Shown one piece after another: positions 1-8,248 of a DNA stretch of 64,000 bases. The notes beneath the pieces were generated by a model, which saw only the letters and a program-made list of their open reading frames with translations, did not search any database and had not been told where the DNA came from. The stretch comes from Ancylobacter polymorphus (lineage in GTDB: Bacteria; Pseudomonadota; Alphaproteobacteria; Rhizobiales; Xanthobacteraceae), in contig NZ_CP083239.1 in NCBI RefSeq assembly GCF_022836935.1, positions 248,001-312,000 on the forward strand, in the 5' to 3' direction. The stretch's first letter is position 1; the number at the start of each line of letters is the position of its first letter. The position numbers were made by a program, and so were the translations under genes.

Positions 1-147
1 CAGGCGCACGACCGGCGCCGGCGCGGCGCCGCCGGCCTCGCCGAACGCGTGCGGCCCGGCCGCAGAGGGTGTGTGACGAGGCGGCGCCGACGCCCCGGCC
101 GCGCGTGCCGGTGCGTCCTGCGCGGCAGAAAAAGCTGCCGTCATCAT
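1..147 (-). CDS. Sugar ABC transporter ATP-binding protein, N-terminal fragment (runs off the window)
   Basis: An open frame on the minus strand starts at ATG 147 (or the adjacent ATG at 144) and runs off the left edge without a stop, giving about 49 residues. The visible part is an Ala/Pro/Gly-rich leader ending in PAPVVRL, the kind of segment that precedes the first beta strand and Walker A of an ABC ATPase, but no Walker motif is inside the window. It starts 40 bases after the stop of the periplasmic sugar-binding protein gene on the same strand. In the related operon at 16-21 kb the ATPase also follows the binding protein. The ATPase identity is therefore inferred from gene order, not from motifs. 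Confidence 0.5.
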   Translation of the reverse strand, partial: MMTAAFSAAQDAPARAAGASAPPRHTPSAAGPHAFGEAGGAAPAPVVRL

Positions 148-187
148 GCGTGTCCGTGGTCGGCTTCAGGGACGGGCGGTCGGCGGG

Positions 188-1240
188 TCAGTTGCCCGCC
201 TTGGCCTTGATCAGATTGTCCTGCACCCATTGCTGGGAATAGGACGGGCTGACGATGACGCCTGCGGGCAGCCCCGCATAGTCCTTGAGGTTCTCATCGG
301 TCACGGTGGCGACCGGCATGATCATGAGCTTGGGCGGGTTGGCGCCCTTCACCAGCTCATAGGCGAGCCAGAAGGCGGCGCCGCCAATGCCGGGCGTGGT
401 GTTCATCGAGATGGTGGAATAGCCGTTGGCCTGCTTCTGCTTCGCCCACCACTGGATGAAGTTGGACGAGCCGCCGCCCTCGATGACCGGCATCTTGTTC
501 GCATAGGCGCCGCCATACTGGTCGAAGGCCTGGGCGATGCCGGTGTCGTCCGAGCCGCCCTGCGCCAGCACCGCGTCGACCTGCGGCAGGCTGGGCAGCG
601 CATTGGCCACGGCCGACTGGGCGACCGAGGCGGTGGCCTGGCCATAGACGGTGGCAACCACCTTCACGTCCGGATAGTTCTTCAGCACGGCTTCCTGCGC
701 GCCATACATGTCGGCATCCGGCGCCGAGCCCTTCACGCCGCGCACGACAATGACATTGCCCTTGCCGCCGATCTTCTTAAGCACCCATTCGGCCTGGTCG
801 CGCTTGTAGCCCTTGAAGTCGAAATTGAGCTGCCAGTTGCACGGGGCAGAGGCGACGGAGTCGAACGACACCACCTTGATGCCGGCCTTGCACGCCTTCT
901 CGATAATGCCGTTCACCGCCGTCTCGGAGGCGGCGTCGACGGCGATGGCGTCGACCTTCTTGAGGATCAGCTCGGCGATCTGGCTGTTCTGCTGGGCGAC
1001 GGTGCCGTCGCCATTCAGGATGATGTAGTCGGCGATCTTGCCCTCGGCCTTGGCCTTCTCGGCCGCTTCCTTGAAGGCGTCGACCATCTGGTGCCGCCAG
1101 CTATTGCCGAAATAGGCATTGGCCAGCGCGATCACCGGCTTGTCCGGGGTGGCGGAGGCCGGCAGGGCGCCGGCGGCAGCGAAGGCAAGGGCCGCGCAGG
1201 CGGTGGCGCAGGCGCGCGAAAGGGTTTTCAGGCGCATCAT
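188..1240 (-). CDS. Periplasmic sugar-binding protein of an ABC transporter (ribose/galactose type)
   Basis: 350 residues. A Sec signal peptide is clear (MMRLKTLSRAC, then an Ala-rich core ending in ALPASA). The mature part has the type I periplasmic-binding fold typical of the Peripla_BP_4 family: an IALANAYFGNSW first strand, the AQQNSQIAELILKKVDAIAVDAA region, and an ASAPCNW segment lining the cleft. Its closest relative in this window is the protein at 16074-17189, which shares the same framework and a Cys in the same region. It would capture a sugar, polyol or sugar acid and deliver it to the ATPase/permease encoded off the left edge. The ligand cannot be told from sequence. ATG 1240 is preceded by a purine-rich Shine-Dalgarno (about GGGAGGAA). 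Confidence 0.85.
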   Translation of the reverse strand: MMRLKTLSRACATACAALAFAAAGALPASATPDKPVIALANAYFGNSWRHQMVDAFKEAAEKAKAEGKIADYIILNGDGTVAQQNSQIAELILKKVDAIAVDAASETAVNGIIEKACKAGIKVVSFDSVASAPCNWQLNFDFKGYKRDQAEWVLKKIGGKGNVIVVRGVKGSAPDADMYGAQEAVLKNYPDVKVVATVYGQATASVAQSAVANALPSLPQVDAVLAQGGSDDTGIAQAFDQYGGAYANKMPVIEGGGSSNFIQWWAKQKQANGYSTISMNTTPGIGGAAFWLAYELVKGANPPKLMIMPVATVTDENLKDYAGLPAGVIVSPSYSQQWVQDNLIKAKAGN

Positions 1241-1482
1241 TTCCTCCCATTGGCCCCATTGGTGAGGCTCTTGATGGATTCCCAGGCATCGGCGATCATT
1301 GGCCGCTCGATGGTAGCAACATTATCTCATTATACCAGTTGCGCAAGTCCGTCGGCGCGGCGGACGGCCCACGGGCCCCGCGCGGCATGCGGATGGTAGG
1401 GGCGCAGCCCTGCGCCGTGCGTCGCCGCCGGCGGCGAACCACGGGGAGGATGGTGCGGAAGAGGCGTGGGGACGTGCCCCGT

Positions 1483-2235
1483 TCAGCGCGACGGGGTGGT
1501 GCCCGTCATGGCGATGCTGGCGAGATCCGCCTCGGCGGCCATGGCCGCCTTCACCGCCGCCTCGCGCCGCTCGCTGTAGCGGCTGGTGAAATAGTCCCGG
1601 CGCTCGCGGGTGAGCAGGGTGAACTTCATCAGTTCTTCCATCACGTCGACGACGCGGTCGTAATAGGAAGACGGCTTCATCCGCCCGGCTTCGTCGAATT
1701 CCTCGAACGCCTTGGCGACCGAGGACTGGTTGGGGATGGTGATCATCCGCATCCAGCGGCCGAGCACGCGCAGCGTGTTCACCGCGTTGAAGGATTGCGA
1801 GCCGCCGGAGACCTGCATCACCGCCAGCGTGCGCCCCTGCGTCGGGCGGATGCCGCGATATTCCAGCGGCAGCCAGTCGATCTGGCATTTGAACACGCCG
1901 GTGATGGTGCCGTGCCGCTCCGGGCTGCACCAGACTTGGCCCTCCGACCATTCCGACAGGCTGCGCAGCTCCACGACCTTGGGATGGTCAGCCGGCACCG
2001 CGTCCGGCAGCGGCAGGCCGTGCGGATCAAAGATGCGGGTTTCCGCGCCCATGGCGGTGAGCAGGCGCGCGGCCTCCTCGACCAGCAGCCGGCTATAGGA
2101 GCGCGCGCGCAGCGAACCGTAGAGCAGCAGGATGCGCGGGGGATGCGTCATCGGCGCGGCCGGCGCCAGCTTGTCCGCGTCCGGGCGGTCGAAATGGGCG
2201 GGGTCGAGCGCCTCGGTGAAATCGTCACTTGTCAT
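1483..2235 (-). CDS. arsH: ArsH-type NADPH-dependent FMN reductase (organoarsenical resistance)
   Basis: 250 residues from ATG 2235. This start overlaps the stop of the upstream MFS gene as ATGA, so I prefer it to an in-frame start 29 codons further up. It is a flavodoxin-like NADPH:FMN oxidoreductase. The phosphate-binding loop [14 protein letters not shown], the [20 protein letters not shown] stretch and a VSGGSQSFN loop are hallmark ArsH segments. Family members oxidise trivalent methyl- and aromatic arsenicals to the less toxic pentavalent forms and can reduce quinones or Cr(VI). It is the last gene of the arsenic operon on the minus strand. The C-terminal part ([18 protein letters not shown]) matches the usual ArsH tail, and length is normal for the family. 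Confidence 0.93.
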   Translation of the reverse strand: MTSDDFTEALDPAHFDRPDADKLAPAAPMTHPPRILLLYGSLRARSYSRLLVEEAARLLTAMGAETRIFDPHGLPLPDAVPADHPKVVELRSLSEWSEGQVWCSPERHGTITGVFKCQIDWLPLEYRGIRPTQGRTLAVMQVSGGSQSFNAVNTLRVLGRWMRMITIPNQSSVAKAFEEFDEAGRMKPSSYYDRVVDVMEELMKFTLLTRERRDYFTSRYSERREAAVKAAMAAEADLASIAMTGTTPSR

Positions 2236-3491
2236 CGGGCAACCTCGGATGATGCGCGGCGCGACAGGAAGGCGGCGAGCCAGAAGCCGACGGCCACGAT
2301 GACCGTCAGGAGGATGATGCACGCCAGCACCGCATCATAGGAGCCCGAGGCCGACCAGATCAGGGCTCCGGCGAGCGGCGCCACAGCGCGCGAGACGGTG
2401 CTCGGCGCCGACATCGCCCCGTTCACCGCGCCATAGGCCTCCCGCGTCAGCATCTCCGGCACGGAGAGCCCGCGCACGATGGTGGTGATGCCGTTGGCCG
2501 CGCCATAGAACAAAGCGACGAGGGCGATGAGCAGGAAGCTCGGCGGCAGTACATCCAGCGCCACCAGCGCCACCGGGAACACCGCCACGGTGAGCGAGCC
2601 GATCACCCGCACCGGCGCGCGCGGCGCGAACACCCAGATGGCGATGCGCCCCGCCACCTGCGCCGGGCCGATCAGCGTCATGGCCGCAACCACGGCGGAG
2701 ACCTCGAGCCCCTTCTCCACCAGCAGCGGGTAGAGATGGAAGGTGAAGGCCGAGAAGGCCGCGGAATAGGCGGTGAAAGCCACCGCCAGCGCCCAGAACA
2801 CCGGCTGGCGCGCCGCCCAGGCCACCGCCGCCCGCCCGCTCAGCGCCGGCCGGCCGCTGGCGGCGGGACGCTCCGGCGCGTCGGCATCGGGGTCGATCAC
2901 CGACCAGTAGCAGCCGGCGCAAACGAGGATGTTGATCGCCGCCAGCACCAGTAGCGCGTCGCGCCAGCCGACCGTGTCGAGCAGCAACTGCACCAGCGGG
3001 ATGAACACGGTGGAGGCGAAGCCACCCCACAAAGTGAGCGCGGTGATCCCCGCCCGCGCATGCGAGGGGCCGGAGCGGCGGGCAATGACGGCGAAGGCGG
3101 GATCGTACAGCGTCGCCGCCTGCAGCGCGCCGATGCCGGCCACCGCGACATAGAACAGAGCGAGGCTCTCCACTTGCGACCACAGCACCAGCAGCAGACC
3201 TGCCAGCACCGAACCTGTGGTCATGATCGCGCGGCCATGGCCGCGGTCGATGGCGGCGCCGACGGGATAGGCGGCCAGTCCCGCGAAGGCGAGCCCCAGC
3301 GTCGCCGCGCCATAGAGCGCGCTCTTCGACCAGCCGAGCTCATGGCCCATCGCCTCGGCGATCAGCGGGAAGCTGTAATAGAGCGAGCCCCAGGAACAAA
3401 CCTGGCCGATGCCGAGGCCGGTGACGAACAGGCTGCGCGCGCCGGGCGGGCGATGCTCGCTGAGCGGCGGGGCGAGGGCATTGCCGCTCAC
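2232..3491 (-). CDS. MFS transporter of the arsenic operon
   Basis: 419 residues from GTG 3491, which overlaps the TGA of the upstream arsR as GTGA. An alternative in-frame start at 3545 would lie inside arsR. About twelve hydrophobic segments are visible, beginning [21 protein letters not shown], with a cytoplasmic loop around residues 200-225 rich in Arg/Pro/Ala, as in the major facilitator superfamily. Members of this group are often found between arsR and arsH in alphaproteobacteria and are presumed to export an arsenic species or an organoarsenical. ArsJ is the best-known MFS arsenic exporter, but it normally pairs with a glyceraldehyde-3-phosphate dehydrogenase, and none is present here, so I do not name it arsJ. 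Substrate is inferred from context only. Confidence 0.82.
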   Translation of the reverse strand: MSGNALAPPLSEHRPPGARSLFVTGLGIGQVCSWGSLYYSFPLIAEAMGHELGWSKSALYGAATLGLAFAGLAAYPVGAAIDRGHGRAIMTTGSVLAGLLLVLWSQVESLALFYVAVAGIGALQAATLYDPAFAVIARRSGPSHARAGITALTLWGGFASTVFIPLVQLLLDTVGWRDALLVLAAINILVCAGCYWSVIDPDADAPERPAASGRPALSGRAAVAWAARQPVFWALAVAFTAYSAAFSAFTFHLYPLLVEKGLEVSAVVAAMTLIGPAQVAGRIAIWVFAPRAPVRVIGSLTVAVFPVALVALDVLPPSFLLIALVALFYGAANGITTIVRGLSVPEMLTREAYGAVNGAMSAPSTVSRAVAPLAGALIWSASGSYDAVLACIILLTVIVAVGFWLAAFLSRRASSEVAR

Positions 3492-3814
3492 GACGCCGCC
3501 GACGGTTCGGCCGGAGTCGCGGCACAGGCCGCATCGGCGCAGCATTCATCGGCGAGATAGCCAATCAGCGCATCCATGGCGGGGTAATGCGCCCGGCAGA
3601 TGAGGGTCGTCGCCTGCCGCTCCTGCGTCACCAGCCCCGTCTCAATGAGCCGCTTGAGATGATGCGAGAGCGTCGAGGCGGCGATGCCGATCCGCTCCTG
3701 CAGGCCGCCGACCGGCAGGCCGGCATGACCCGCCCGCACCAGCGTGCGGTAGATCTGCAGCCGGGTCGGATTGCCCAGGGACTCGAGCTGGCATGCGGCT
3801 TGTTCGAGATTCAT
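3488..3814 (-). CDS. arsR: ArsR/SmtB-family arsenite-responsive repressor (copy 1)
   Basis: 108 residues, winged helix-turn-helix of the ArsR family: LESLGNPTRLQIYRTLV, then the recognition-helix segment IAASTLSHHLKRL and the wing region TQERQATTLICRAHY. A C-terminal cysteine cluster (Cys91, Cys92 and Cys97) is a likely As(III) site, but there is no CVC metal box in the recognition helix as in plasmid R773 ArsR, so the sensing site appears to be of the C-terminal kind. It lies 76 bases downstream of acr3 and overlaps the MFS gene. An inverted repeat at 3857-3874, just upstream of the start, suggests its own promoter and autoregulation. Confidence 0.93.
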   Translation of the reverse strand: MNLEQAACQLESLGNPTRLQIYRTLVRAGHAGLPVGGLQERIGIAASTLSHHLKRLIETGLVTQERQATTLICRAHYPAMDALIGYLADECCADAACAATPAEPSAAS

Positions 3815-3856
3815 GGAAATAAGTTAGGCGACGCCGCCAGCGGCGGTCAAGCGCTG

Positions 3857-3874
3857 TTTCGACAAGTATCGAAA
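3857..3874. promoter_or_regulatory. Candidate ArsR operator upstream of the second arsR
   Basis: Perfect 6-bp inverted repeat TTTCGA-N6-TCGAAA in the 76-base gap between the acr3 stop and the start of the arsR at 3814. The spacing and AT-flanked dyad are like known ArsR/SmtB sites. It would allow the downstream half of the operon (arsR, MFS, arsH) to be controlled separately. This is sequence-based inference. Confidence 0.5.
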
Positions 3875-3890
3875 TATAAGCCGGCGCCCT

Positions 3891-4970
3891 TCAGACGCCG
3901 GGCGCTGTGCGTGGAAACCAGCTTTTGCCGAGCCGCAGCGCGACATGCACCAGGAGGATCAGCACCGGCACCTCGACCAGCGGGCCGATGACGGCGGCGA
4001 AGGCCACCGGCGAGGCGAGGCCGAAGGCGGCGATGGCGACCGCGATGGCGAGCTCGAAATTATTGCCGGCGGCGGTGAAGGCAATCGCCGTGGTGCGGGG
4101 ATAATCCGCCTCGATCAGCTTGCCCATGGCGAAGCTGATGAGGAACTGGACGACGAAATAGAGCGTCAGCGGAATGGCGATGATCACCGCGTCCATCGGC
4201 AGGCGCACGAGATCGCCGCCCTTGAGGCTGAACATGGCGACGATGGTGAACAGCAGCGCGCCCAGCGTGATCGGGCTGATCTTCGGCAGGAACACATGGG
4301 CGTACCAGTCCGGGCCCTTGCGGGCGATCAGAACGCGGCGGGTGAGAAAGCCGGCCAGGAACGGGATGCCGAGATAGATCAGCACCGCCTCGGTGATGGT
4401 CCAGAAGCTGACATCGACCACGCTGCCCTCCAGCCCGAACAGAGGCGGCAGCACGGCGAGGAACAGCCAGGCATAGGTGGAGAAGAACAGGATCTGGAAG
4501 ATCGAATTGAACGCCACCAGCCCGGCGACATACTGGTTGTCGCCGCAGGCGAGTTGGTTCCACACCAGCACCATGGCGATGCAGCGCGCGAGGCCGATGA
4601 GGATCAGCCCGGTCATATATTCCGGGTAGTCGCGCAGGAAGATCACCGCCAGCGCGAACATCAGCGCCGGGCCGATCAACCAGTTCTGCACCAGCGACAG
4701 CGCCAGCACCCGCTTGTCGGCAAAGACAAGATGCAGCTCCTCATAGCGCACCTTGGCGAGCGGCGGGTACATCATCAGGATCAGCCCGATGGCGATCGGA
4801 ATGTTGGTGGAACCGACCGAGAGCCTGTTCAGCGCCTCCGGCAGGCCGGTGAACAAAGTGCCGAGGACGACGCCGAGCGCCATCGCCGCGAAGATCCACA
4901 CGGTGAGGTAGCGGTCGAGAAAGGACAGCCGCGCGGCGGGCCGGGGTGTCAGCGCCAGGGTCTCAGACAT
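3891..4970 (-). CDS. acr3: Arsenite efflux permease Acr3
   Basis: 359 residues with about ten membrane segments, matching the Acr3 branch of the bile/arsenite/riboflavin transporter superfamily rather than the larger ArsB. The conserved membrane motif [15 protein letters not shown] contains the essential cysteine (Cys130 here) and Acr3-type [11 protein letters not shown] precedes it. A second diagnostic stretch, [17 protein letters not shown], is near residue 300. It exports As(III) produced by the two arsenate reductases encoded just upstream on the same strand. The start ATG 4970 has only a weak Shine-Dalgarno, and a 120-base gap holding palindromic repeats separates it from arsC, so its expression may be set partly by that element. 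Confidence 0.95.
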   Translation of the reverse strand: MSETLALTPRPAARLSFLDRYLTVWIFAAMALGVVLGTLFTGLPEALNRLSVGSTNIPIAIGLILMMYPPLAKVRYEELHLVFADKRVLALSLVQNWLIGPALMFALAVIFLRDYPEYMTGLILIGLARCIAMVLVWNQLACGDNQYVAGLVAFNSIFQILFFSTYAWLFLAVLPPLFGLEGSVVDVSFWTITEAVLIYLGIPFLAGFLTRRVLIARKGPDWYAHVFLPKISPITLGALLFTIVAMFSLKGGDLVRLPMDAVIIAIPLTLYFVVQFLISFAMGKLIEADYPRTTAIAFTAAGNNFELAIAVAIAAFGLASPVAFAAVIGPLVEVPVLILLVHVALRLGKSWFPRTAPGV

Positions 4971-4993
4971 GGGGTTTCCGGTTCTCGTTCAGA

Positions 4994-5037
4994 GCGTTTT
5001 CGAGCGAAGTGGATACCGGTTCGCGTCAAGAAAACGC
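4994..5037. repeat. Imperfect palindromic intergenic element (Rhizobiales mosaic-repeat type)
   Basis: Lies between arsC and acr3. Outer arms GCGTTTTC (4994-5001) and GAAAACGC (5030-5037) flank inner arms GCGAA (5004-5008) and TTCGC (5020-5024) around GTGGATACCGG. The sequence recalls short palindromic repeats scattered in many rhizobial genomes (the RIME group of intergenic mosaic elements). That resemblance is from memory and was not searched. No second copy was noticed in this window. Confidence 0.55.
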
Positions 5038-5050
5038 GTGGATTCAATAG

Positions 5051-5095
5051 CCTAGAGCACTTCCCCGATACATTGAATCGGGGAAGTGCTCTAGG
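5051..5095. repeat. Perfect 19-bp inverted repeat ending inside the arsC stop codon
   Basis: Arms at 5051-5069 and 5077-5095 are perfect reverse complements separated by a 7-base loop (5070-5076). The arsC (Grx type) stop codon at 5091-5093 lies within the right arm, so the transcribed stem-loop begins in the coding sequence. It can act as a strong intercistronic hairpin between arsC and acr3 (attenuator, mRNA stabiliser or insertion-derived repeat). No T-run follows, so it does not look like a full intrinsic terminator. Confidence 0.75.
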
Positions 5096-5516
5096 CGGCG
5101 CGGTGGCCGTTGATGTCGATGACGCGTTCGCCGTCTTCCTTGCGGAATTCGCCGCGCTGGGGAGCGTCGAGCAGGTCGAGCACCGCCTCGGAGGGCCGGC
5201 ACAGCTTGACGCCGCGCGGGGTGACGACGATGGGGCGGTTGATGAGGATCGGGTGCGCCATCATCGCGTCGAGCAGCGCATCGTCGCCGAGCGCGGGGTC
5301 GCCGAGGCCAAGCTCGGCATAGGGCGTGCCCTTCTCGCGCAGCAGATCGCGCACGGTGATCCCCATGCGGGCGATCAGCGAAACCAGTTCCTCGCGGCTC
5401 GGCGGGGTCTTGAGATATTCGATGACCATCGGCTCAAGGCCGGCATTGCGGATCAGCCCCAGCACATTGCGCGAGGTGCCGCAGGCGGGGTTGTGGTAGA
5501 TGGTGATGTCGCTCAT
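5091..5516 (-). CDS. arsC: Glutaredoxin-dependent arsenate reductase (ArsC, Spx/thioredoxin-fold family)
   Basis: 141 residues from ATG 5516, chosen because GAGGAGAAGG lies just upstream. The longer frame to 5537 would overlap the preceding gene and lacks such a site. The N-terminus ITIYHNPACGTSRNVL puts the catalytic cysteine at position 12, exactly as in plasmid R773/E. coli ArsC. VIEYLKTPPSREEL and the NRPIVVTPRGVKLCRP segment with its conserved Arg are also present. It reduces arsenate to arsenite with glutathione/glutaredoxin. It sits 10 bases after the LMW-phosphatase-type arsenate reductase gene, so the operon carries two unrelated arsenate reductases. Confidence 0.95.
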   Translation of the reverse strand: MSDITIYHNPACGTSRNVLGLIRNAGLEPMVIEYLKTPPSREELVSLIARMGITVRDLLREKGTPYAELGLGDPALGDDALLDAMMAHPILINRPIVVTPRGVKLCRPSEAVLDLLDAPQRGEFRKEDGERVIDINGHRAA

Positions 5517-5526
5517 GGCCTTCTCC

Positions 5527-6081
5527 TCACGCCACATCGCGCCGGGGCTGGGTCGCCCCCTCGCTGCGGCCGATCTCGTGCAGCTTCGCCCCGAGCGTCA
5601 TCGTGTCGAGGCTGCGGATCGGCAGGGCGGCGAAGGTGGCGATGCGGTTCTTGAGATAGCGGAAGGTCCGGGCGAAGGCGGCTTCCTTCTCGATCTCGGT
5701 GCCCTCGACGGCGGCGGGGTCCTCGATGCCCCAATGGGCGGTCATCGGCTGGCCCGGCCAGACCGGGCAGGTTTCGCCCGCCGCGCCGTCGCAGACGGTG
5801 AAAACGAAATCCATCACCGGCGCGTCGGGCGCGGCGAACTCGCCCCAGCTCTTGGAGCGCAGGCCGTCCGTGGGGTAGTCGAGGCTGCGCAGCGTCGCGA
5901 TGGCCAGCGGGTTCACCTCTCCCTTGGGCTGGCTGCCGGCGGAGAAGGCGCGGAAGCGCCCGTGTCCGTCCTTGGCGAGGATGGATTCCGCCAGAATGGA
6001 GCGGGCGGAATTGCCGGTGCAGAGAAACAGCACGTTGTAGATGTGGCCGACCTCACGGCCGGACGGCGTCGTTTCAGACAT
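5527..6081 (-). CDS. Low-molecular-weight phosphatase-type arsenate reductase
   Basis: 184 residues. The P-loop CTGNSAR (Cys21 to Arg27, CX5R) near the N-terminus is the phosphate/arsenate-binding loop of the LMW protein tyrosine phosphatase fold. FVFTVCDGAAGETCPVWPG carries the paired cysteines used for the disulfide cascade in this family, and the following HWGIEDPA is diagnostic for the arsenate-reductase branch. Length is 30-40 residues above the minimal Staphylococcus-type enzyme because of a C-terminal extension ending GATQPRRDVA. Its start overlaps the upstream arsR by 8 bases, indicating translational coupling. Reducing partner (thioredoxin or mycothiol/glutathione type) cannot be read from sequence. 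Confidence 0.92.
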   Translation of the reverse strand: MSETTPSGREVGHIYNVLFLCTGNSARSILAESILAKDGHGRFRAFSAGSQPKGEVNPLAIATLRSLDYPTDGLRSKSWGEFAAPDAPVMDFVFTVCDGAAGETCPVWPGQPMTAHWGIEDPAAVEGTEIEKEAAFARTFRYLKNRIATFAALPIRSLDTMTLGAKLHEIGRSEGATQPRRDVA

Positions 6082-6460
6082 GGCGCGCCTCCTTGGCGGC
6101 AGGTGTGTCTGTGTTCTGCCCCGCGGCGGGACAGCAGGGCTGGAGATCGGCGATCAGCGGGGCGCAGATATCGGGCTTGCCGCCGCAGCAATCCTTGAGA
6201 ATGAAGGAAGCGAGCTCGCGCACCGCGTCGAGCCGGGCGCGGTAGAGGATGAGCCGGCTCTGCCGCTCGGCCTCGATCAGCCCCGCCCGGGCGAGAATGC
6301 CGAGATGGGTGGAGAGCGTGTTGTGCGGCACGTCGAGCCGGCGCGCCACCTCGCCCGCCGGCATGCCCTCGGGCTCATGAGCGACGAGCAGGCGGAACAC
6401 GTCCAGCCGGGTGGACTGGGCGAGCGCGGCGAAGGCGGCAAGGGCATTATCCGTGTCCAT
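6074..6460 (-). CDS. arsR: ArsR-family arsenite-responsive repressor (copy 2, first gene of operon)
   Basis: 128 residues with the ArsR winged helix: LAQSTRLDVFRLLV, recognition-helix segment VPHNTLSTHLGILA and wing RQSRLILYRA. The C-terminus has DCCGGKPDIC, i.e. Cys91, Cys92 and Cys98 in a CC-x5-C pattern, the arrangement known for the As(III) site of Acidithiobacillus ferrooxidans-type ArsR, plus an extra CC at 109-110. It leads the operon arsR-arsC(LMW)-arsC(Grx)-acr3-arsR-mfs-arsH. The start codon itself lies inside a 10-bp inverted repeat, so repressor binding would directly cover the translation start region. Confidence 0.94.
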   Translation of the reverse strand: MDTDNALAAFAALAQSTRLDVFRLLVAHEPEGMPAGEVARRLDVPHNTLSTHLGILARAGLIEAERQSRLILYRARLDAVRELASFILKDCCGGKPDICAPLIADLQPCCPAAGQNTDTPAAKEARHV

Positions 6461-6484
6461 ATGTCGACGATAACCGACATATGG
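6457..6484. promoter_or_regulatory. ArsR operator overlapping the arsR start codon
   Basis: Perfect inverted repeat CCATATGTCG (6457-6466) and CGACATATGG (6475-6484) with an 8-base spacer. Size and symmetry match ArsR/SmtB operators. It overlaps the first codon of arsR (6460-6458), which implies a very short or absent 5' leader if the operator also covers the core promoter. Confidence 0.72.
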
Positions 6485-6614
6485 AACAGAGACAAGCCCC
6501 CCTCTTCGCGAAGCGGAGCCCGGCGCCGCGTCTCCCTTGAGATGCGAACCGTCGCGACGCGGAGATCAAAGGCGGGTAAGCTCGCCTGCAAAACGAGGGA
6601 TGGGAGGAATGTCC

Positions 6615-7190
6615 ATGCGACCGGCGATGCTTGGCCTTGCGCTCAATGTACTGGCCGCCTGTGCGGTTCTCGGCTTTGCGGCGCCAGCGGGCGCAACGAA
6701 CTATCTTTGCAACCAGGCCTTCGCCCTCTGCACCTCGGCGCCCTGTATTCCCCAGCCGGGCAACCCGGACGTGTCGATCTGCGTCTGCGAGATGCAGGAG
6801 GGACCGAACCTCGCCACCGTTCCCTGCGACACGGTGCGGCCGAGCACGGACGCCAACGGGGTGCGCACCGTCTATTCGCAGTTCGCCCTCACCCAGTTCC
6901 AGCAGGGCAAGCAAGGGCTGCGCTGCCCGAGCGGCACGCCCTGGTCGCAATGCCTCAATAAGATCTGCACCGTCGACCCCGCCAATCCGGACAAGGCGAT
7001 CTGCGCCTGTGACATCGTGCGCACGGGTGAGTGGCAGACCGCAGGCGGCGACTGCCAGGCCGCGACCTGCGGCACGGCCTATTGGTCGGGCGCGCTGCTG
7101 GCTGATTCCAGGAACAATGCCGACTTCATGATGCAACAGCTTAAAATGCCGGCCTCGCCGGCCGAGGCATGCCCCGTTCCGACGCCCTGA
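6615..7190 (+). CDS. Secreted cysteine-rich protein with internal repeat, unknown function
   Basis: 191 residues from ATG 6615, seven to eight bases after GGGAGGA. The two in-frame ATGs just upstream are too close to that site. The signal peptide is clear (hydrophobic LGLALNVLAACAVLGF, cleavage after PAGA). About 14 cysteines follow in the mature part. Two copies of a similar unit are visible: C-T-x2-PCIPQPGNPDVSICVCEM and C-T-VDPANPDKAICACDI, each followed some 15 residues later by another Cys, suggesting an internally duplicated disulfide-rich or metal-binding module. I do not recognise the family. It follows the arsenic operon divergently (154 bases between the two starts) and precedes an amidohydrolase by 16 bases, so it may be co-transcribed with that gene. 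Confidence 0.75.
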   Translation: MRPAMLGLALNVLAACAVLGFAAPAGATNYLCNQAFALCTSAPCIPQPGNPDVSICVCEMQEGPNLATVPCDTVRPSTDANGVRTVYSQFALTQFQQGKQGLRCPSGTPWSQCLNKICTVDPANPDKAICACDIVRTGEWQTAGGDCQAATCGTAYWSGALLADSRNNADFMMQQLKMPASPAEACPVPTP

Positions 7191-7206
7191 TCGCAGGAGC
7201 CGACCC

Positions 7207-8157
7207 ATGCGCAAGATCGCGCTTGAAGAGCACTTCACCACGCCCGAACTCGCCGCCTATGTGGCCCGACCGACGCAGAGCGACGCGCTGTTTGCCGATG
7301 TCGAGCGGCGTCTGGCCGATTTCGATGATCTGCGGCTCGACATGATGGACCGCACCGGCATCGCGCGCATGGTGCTTTCCGTCACCACGCCGGGGGTGCA
7401 GGGGCTGCGTGACACCATGGAGGCGCTACGGCTTGCCCGCAACGCCAATGATTTCCTCGCCCGCGAGGTGAGCAAGCGGCCCAACCGCTATGCCGGCTTC
7501 GCCCATCTCGCCTTGCAGGACGCCGAGGCGGCGGGGCGTGAACTGGAACGGGCGGTGCGCGAACTCGGCTTTTGCGGGGCGCTGATCAATGGCCAGACCA
7601 ACGGGCATTATCTCGACGAGGAGCGCTACCTGCCCTTCTGGGAACGTGTCGAGGAACTCGGCGTGCCGGTCTATCTGCATCCCGGCGCCATGGCCGACCA
7701 GCCCGCCATGTTCGCGCACCGGCCGGAAATCGGTGGCCCGGTCTGGGCCTGGACGGCGGAAACCGCCGCCCATGCGCTGCGGCTGGTCCTTGGCGGCACG
7801 CTCACCCGCTTTCCCGGCGTGCGGATCATTCTCGGCCATATGGGCGAGACGCTGCCCTTCCTGCTCTGGCGTCTCGACAGCCGGCGGCAATTCGACCTCG
7901 GCGAGACGCTGCCGCCGGAGGCGCTGCCCTCGGCCATCATCCGCCGCAGCATCAAGGTGACCACCTCGGGCGTGTGCGATCCGATAGCACTTGCCGCCAC
8001 GCTTGAGGCTCTGGGCGAGGACAATGTGATGTTCTCGGTCGACTACCCCTATGAGGACCCCGACATCGCCGCCGCCTTCATCGACACCGCGCCGCTCAGC
8101 GAGGAGGTGCGCGCCAAGGTCTGCCACGGCAATGCCGAGCGGCTGCTCGGCCTCTAG
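7207..8157 (+). CDS. Amidohydrolase-2 family decarboxylase, gamma-resorcylate decarboxylase-like
   Basis: 316 residues. The metal ligands of the gamma-resorcylate/ACMS decarboxylase group are in place: LEEHF at the N-terminus (Glu7, His9), YLHPG (His158), ILGHMGE (His211) and SVDYPYE (Asp279). The HMGE..P..LWR..SR stretch is typical of 2,6-dihydroxybenzoate (gamma-resorcylate) decarboxylases, Zn/Mn-dependent TIM-barrel enzymes that remove CO2 from hydroxybenzoates without a cofactor. No ring-cleavage genes are adjacent, so the true substrate is uncertain and another beta-keto or aromatic acid is possible. CAGGAG lies 8 bases before the ATG. It begins 16 bases after the Cys-rich secreted protein and ends 91 bases before the sensor fusion. 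Confidence 0.82.
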   Translation: MRKIALEEHFTTPELAAYVARPTQSDALFADVERRLADFDDLRLDMMDRTGIARMVLSVTTPGVQGLRDTMEALRLARNANDFLAREVSKRPNRYAGFAHLALQDAEAAGRELERAVRELGFCGALINGQTNGHYLDEERYLPFWERVEELGVPVYLHPGAMADQPAMFAHRPEIGGPVWAWTAETAAHALRLVLGGTLTRFPGVRIILGHMGETLPFLLWRLDSRRQFDLGETLPPEALPSAIIRRSIKVTTSGVCDPIALAATLEALGEDNVMFSVDYPYEDPDIAAAFIDTAPLSEEVRAKVCHGNAERLLGL

Positions 8158-8248
8158 CCGGTGCAACCGCCCACGCGGCGGCTTCGACGAAAGTCTGGCC
8201 CCTCCCCCGCCGATCCACTAGCCTGCGCCAAAACAAGGTGCCAAGCCC

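Noticed and set aside
2232..3491. ArsJ exporter
   Set aside because: ArsJ is paired with a glyceraldehyde-3-phosphate dehydrogenase gene, which is missing here, and the family motif match could not be verified.
3945..5654. 569-codon open frame on the plus strand, antisense to the arsenic operon
   Set aside because: Its product is low-complexity Arg/Glu/His/Gln-rich and its codons mirror the real minus-strand genes; a GC-rich shadow frame.
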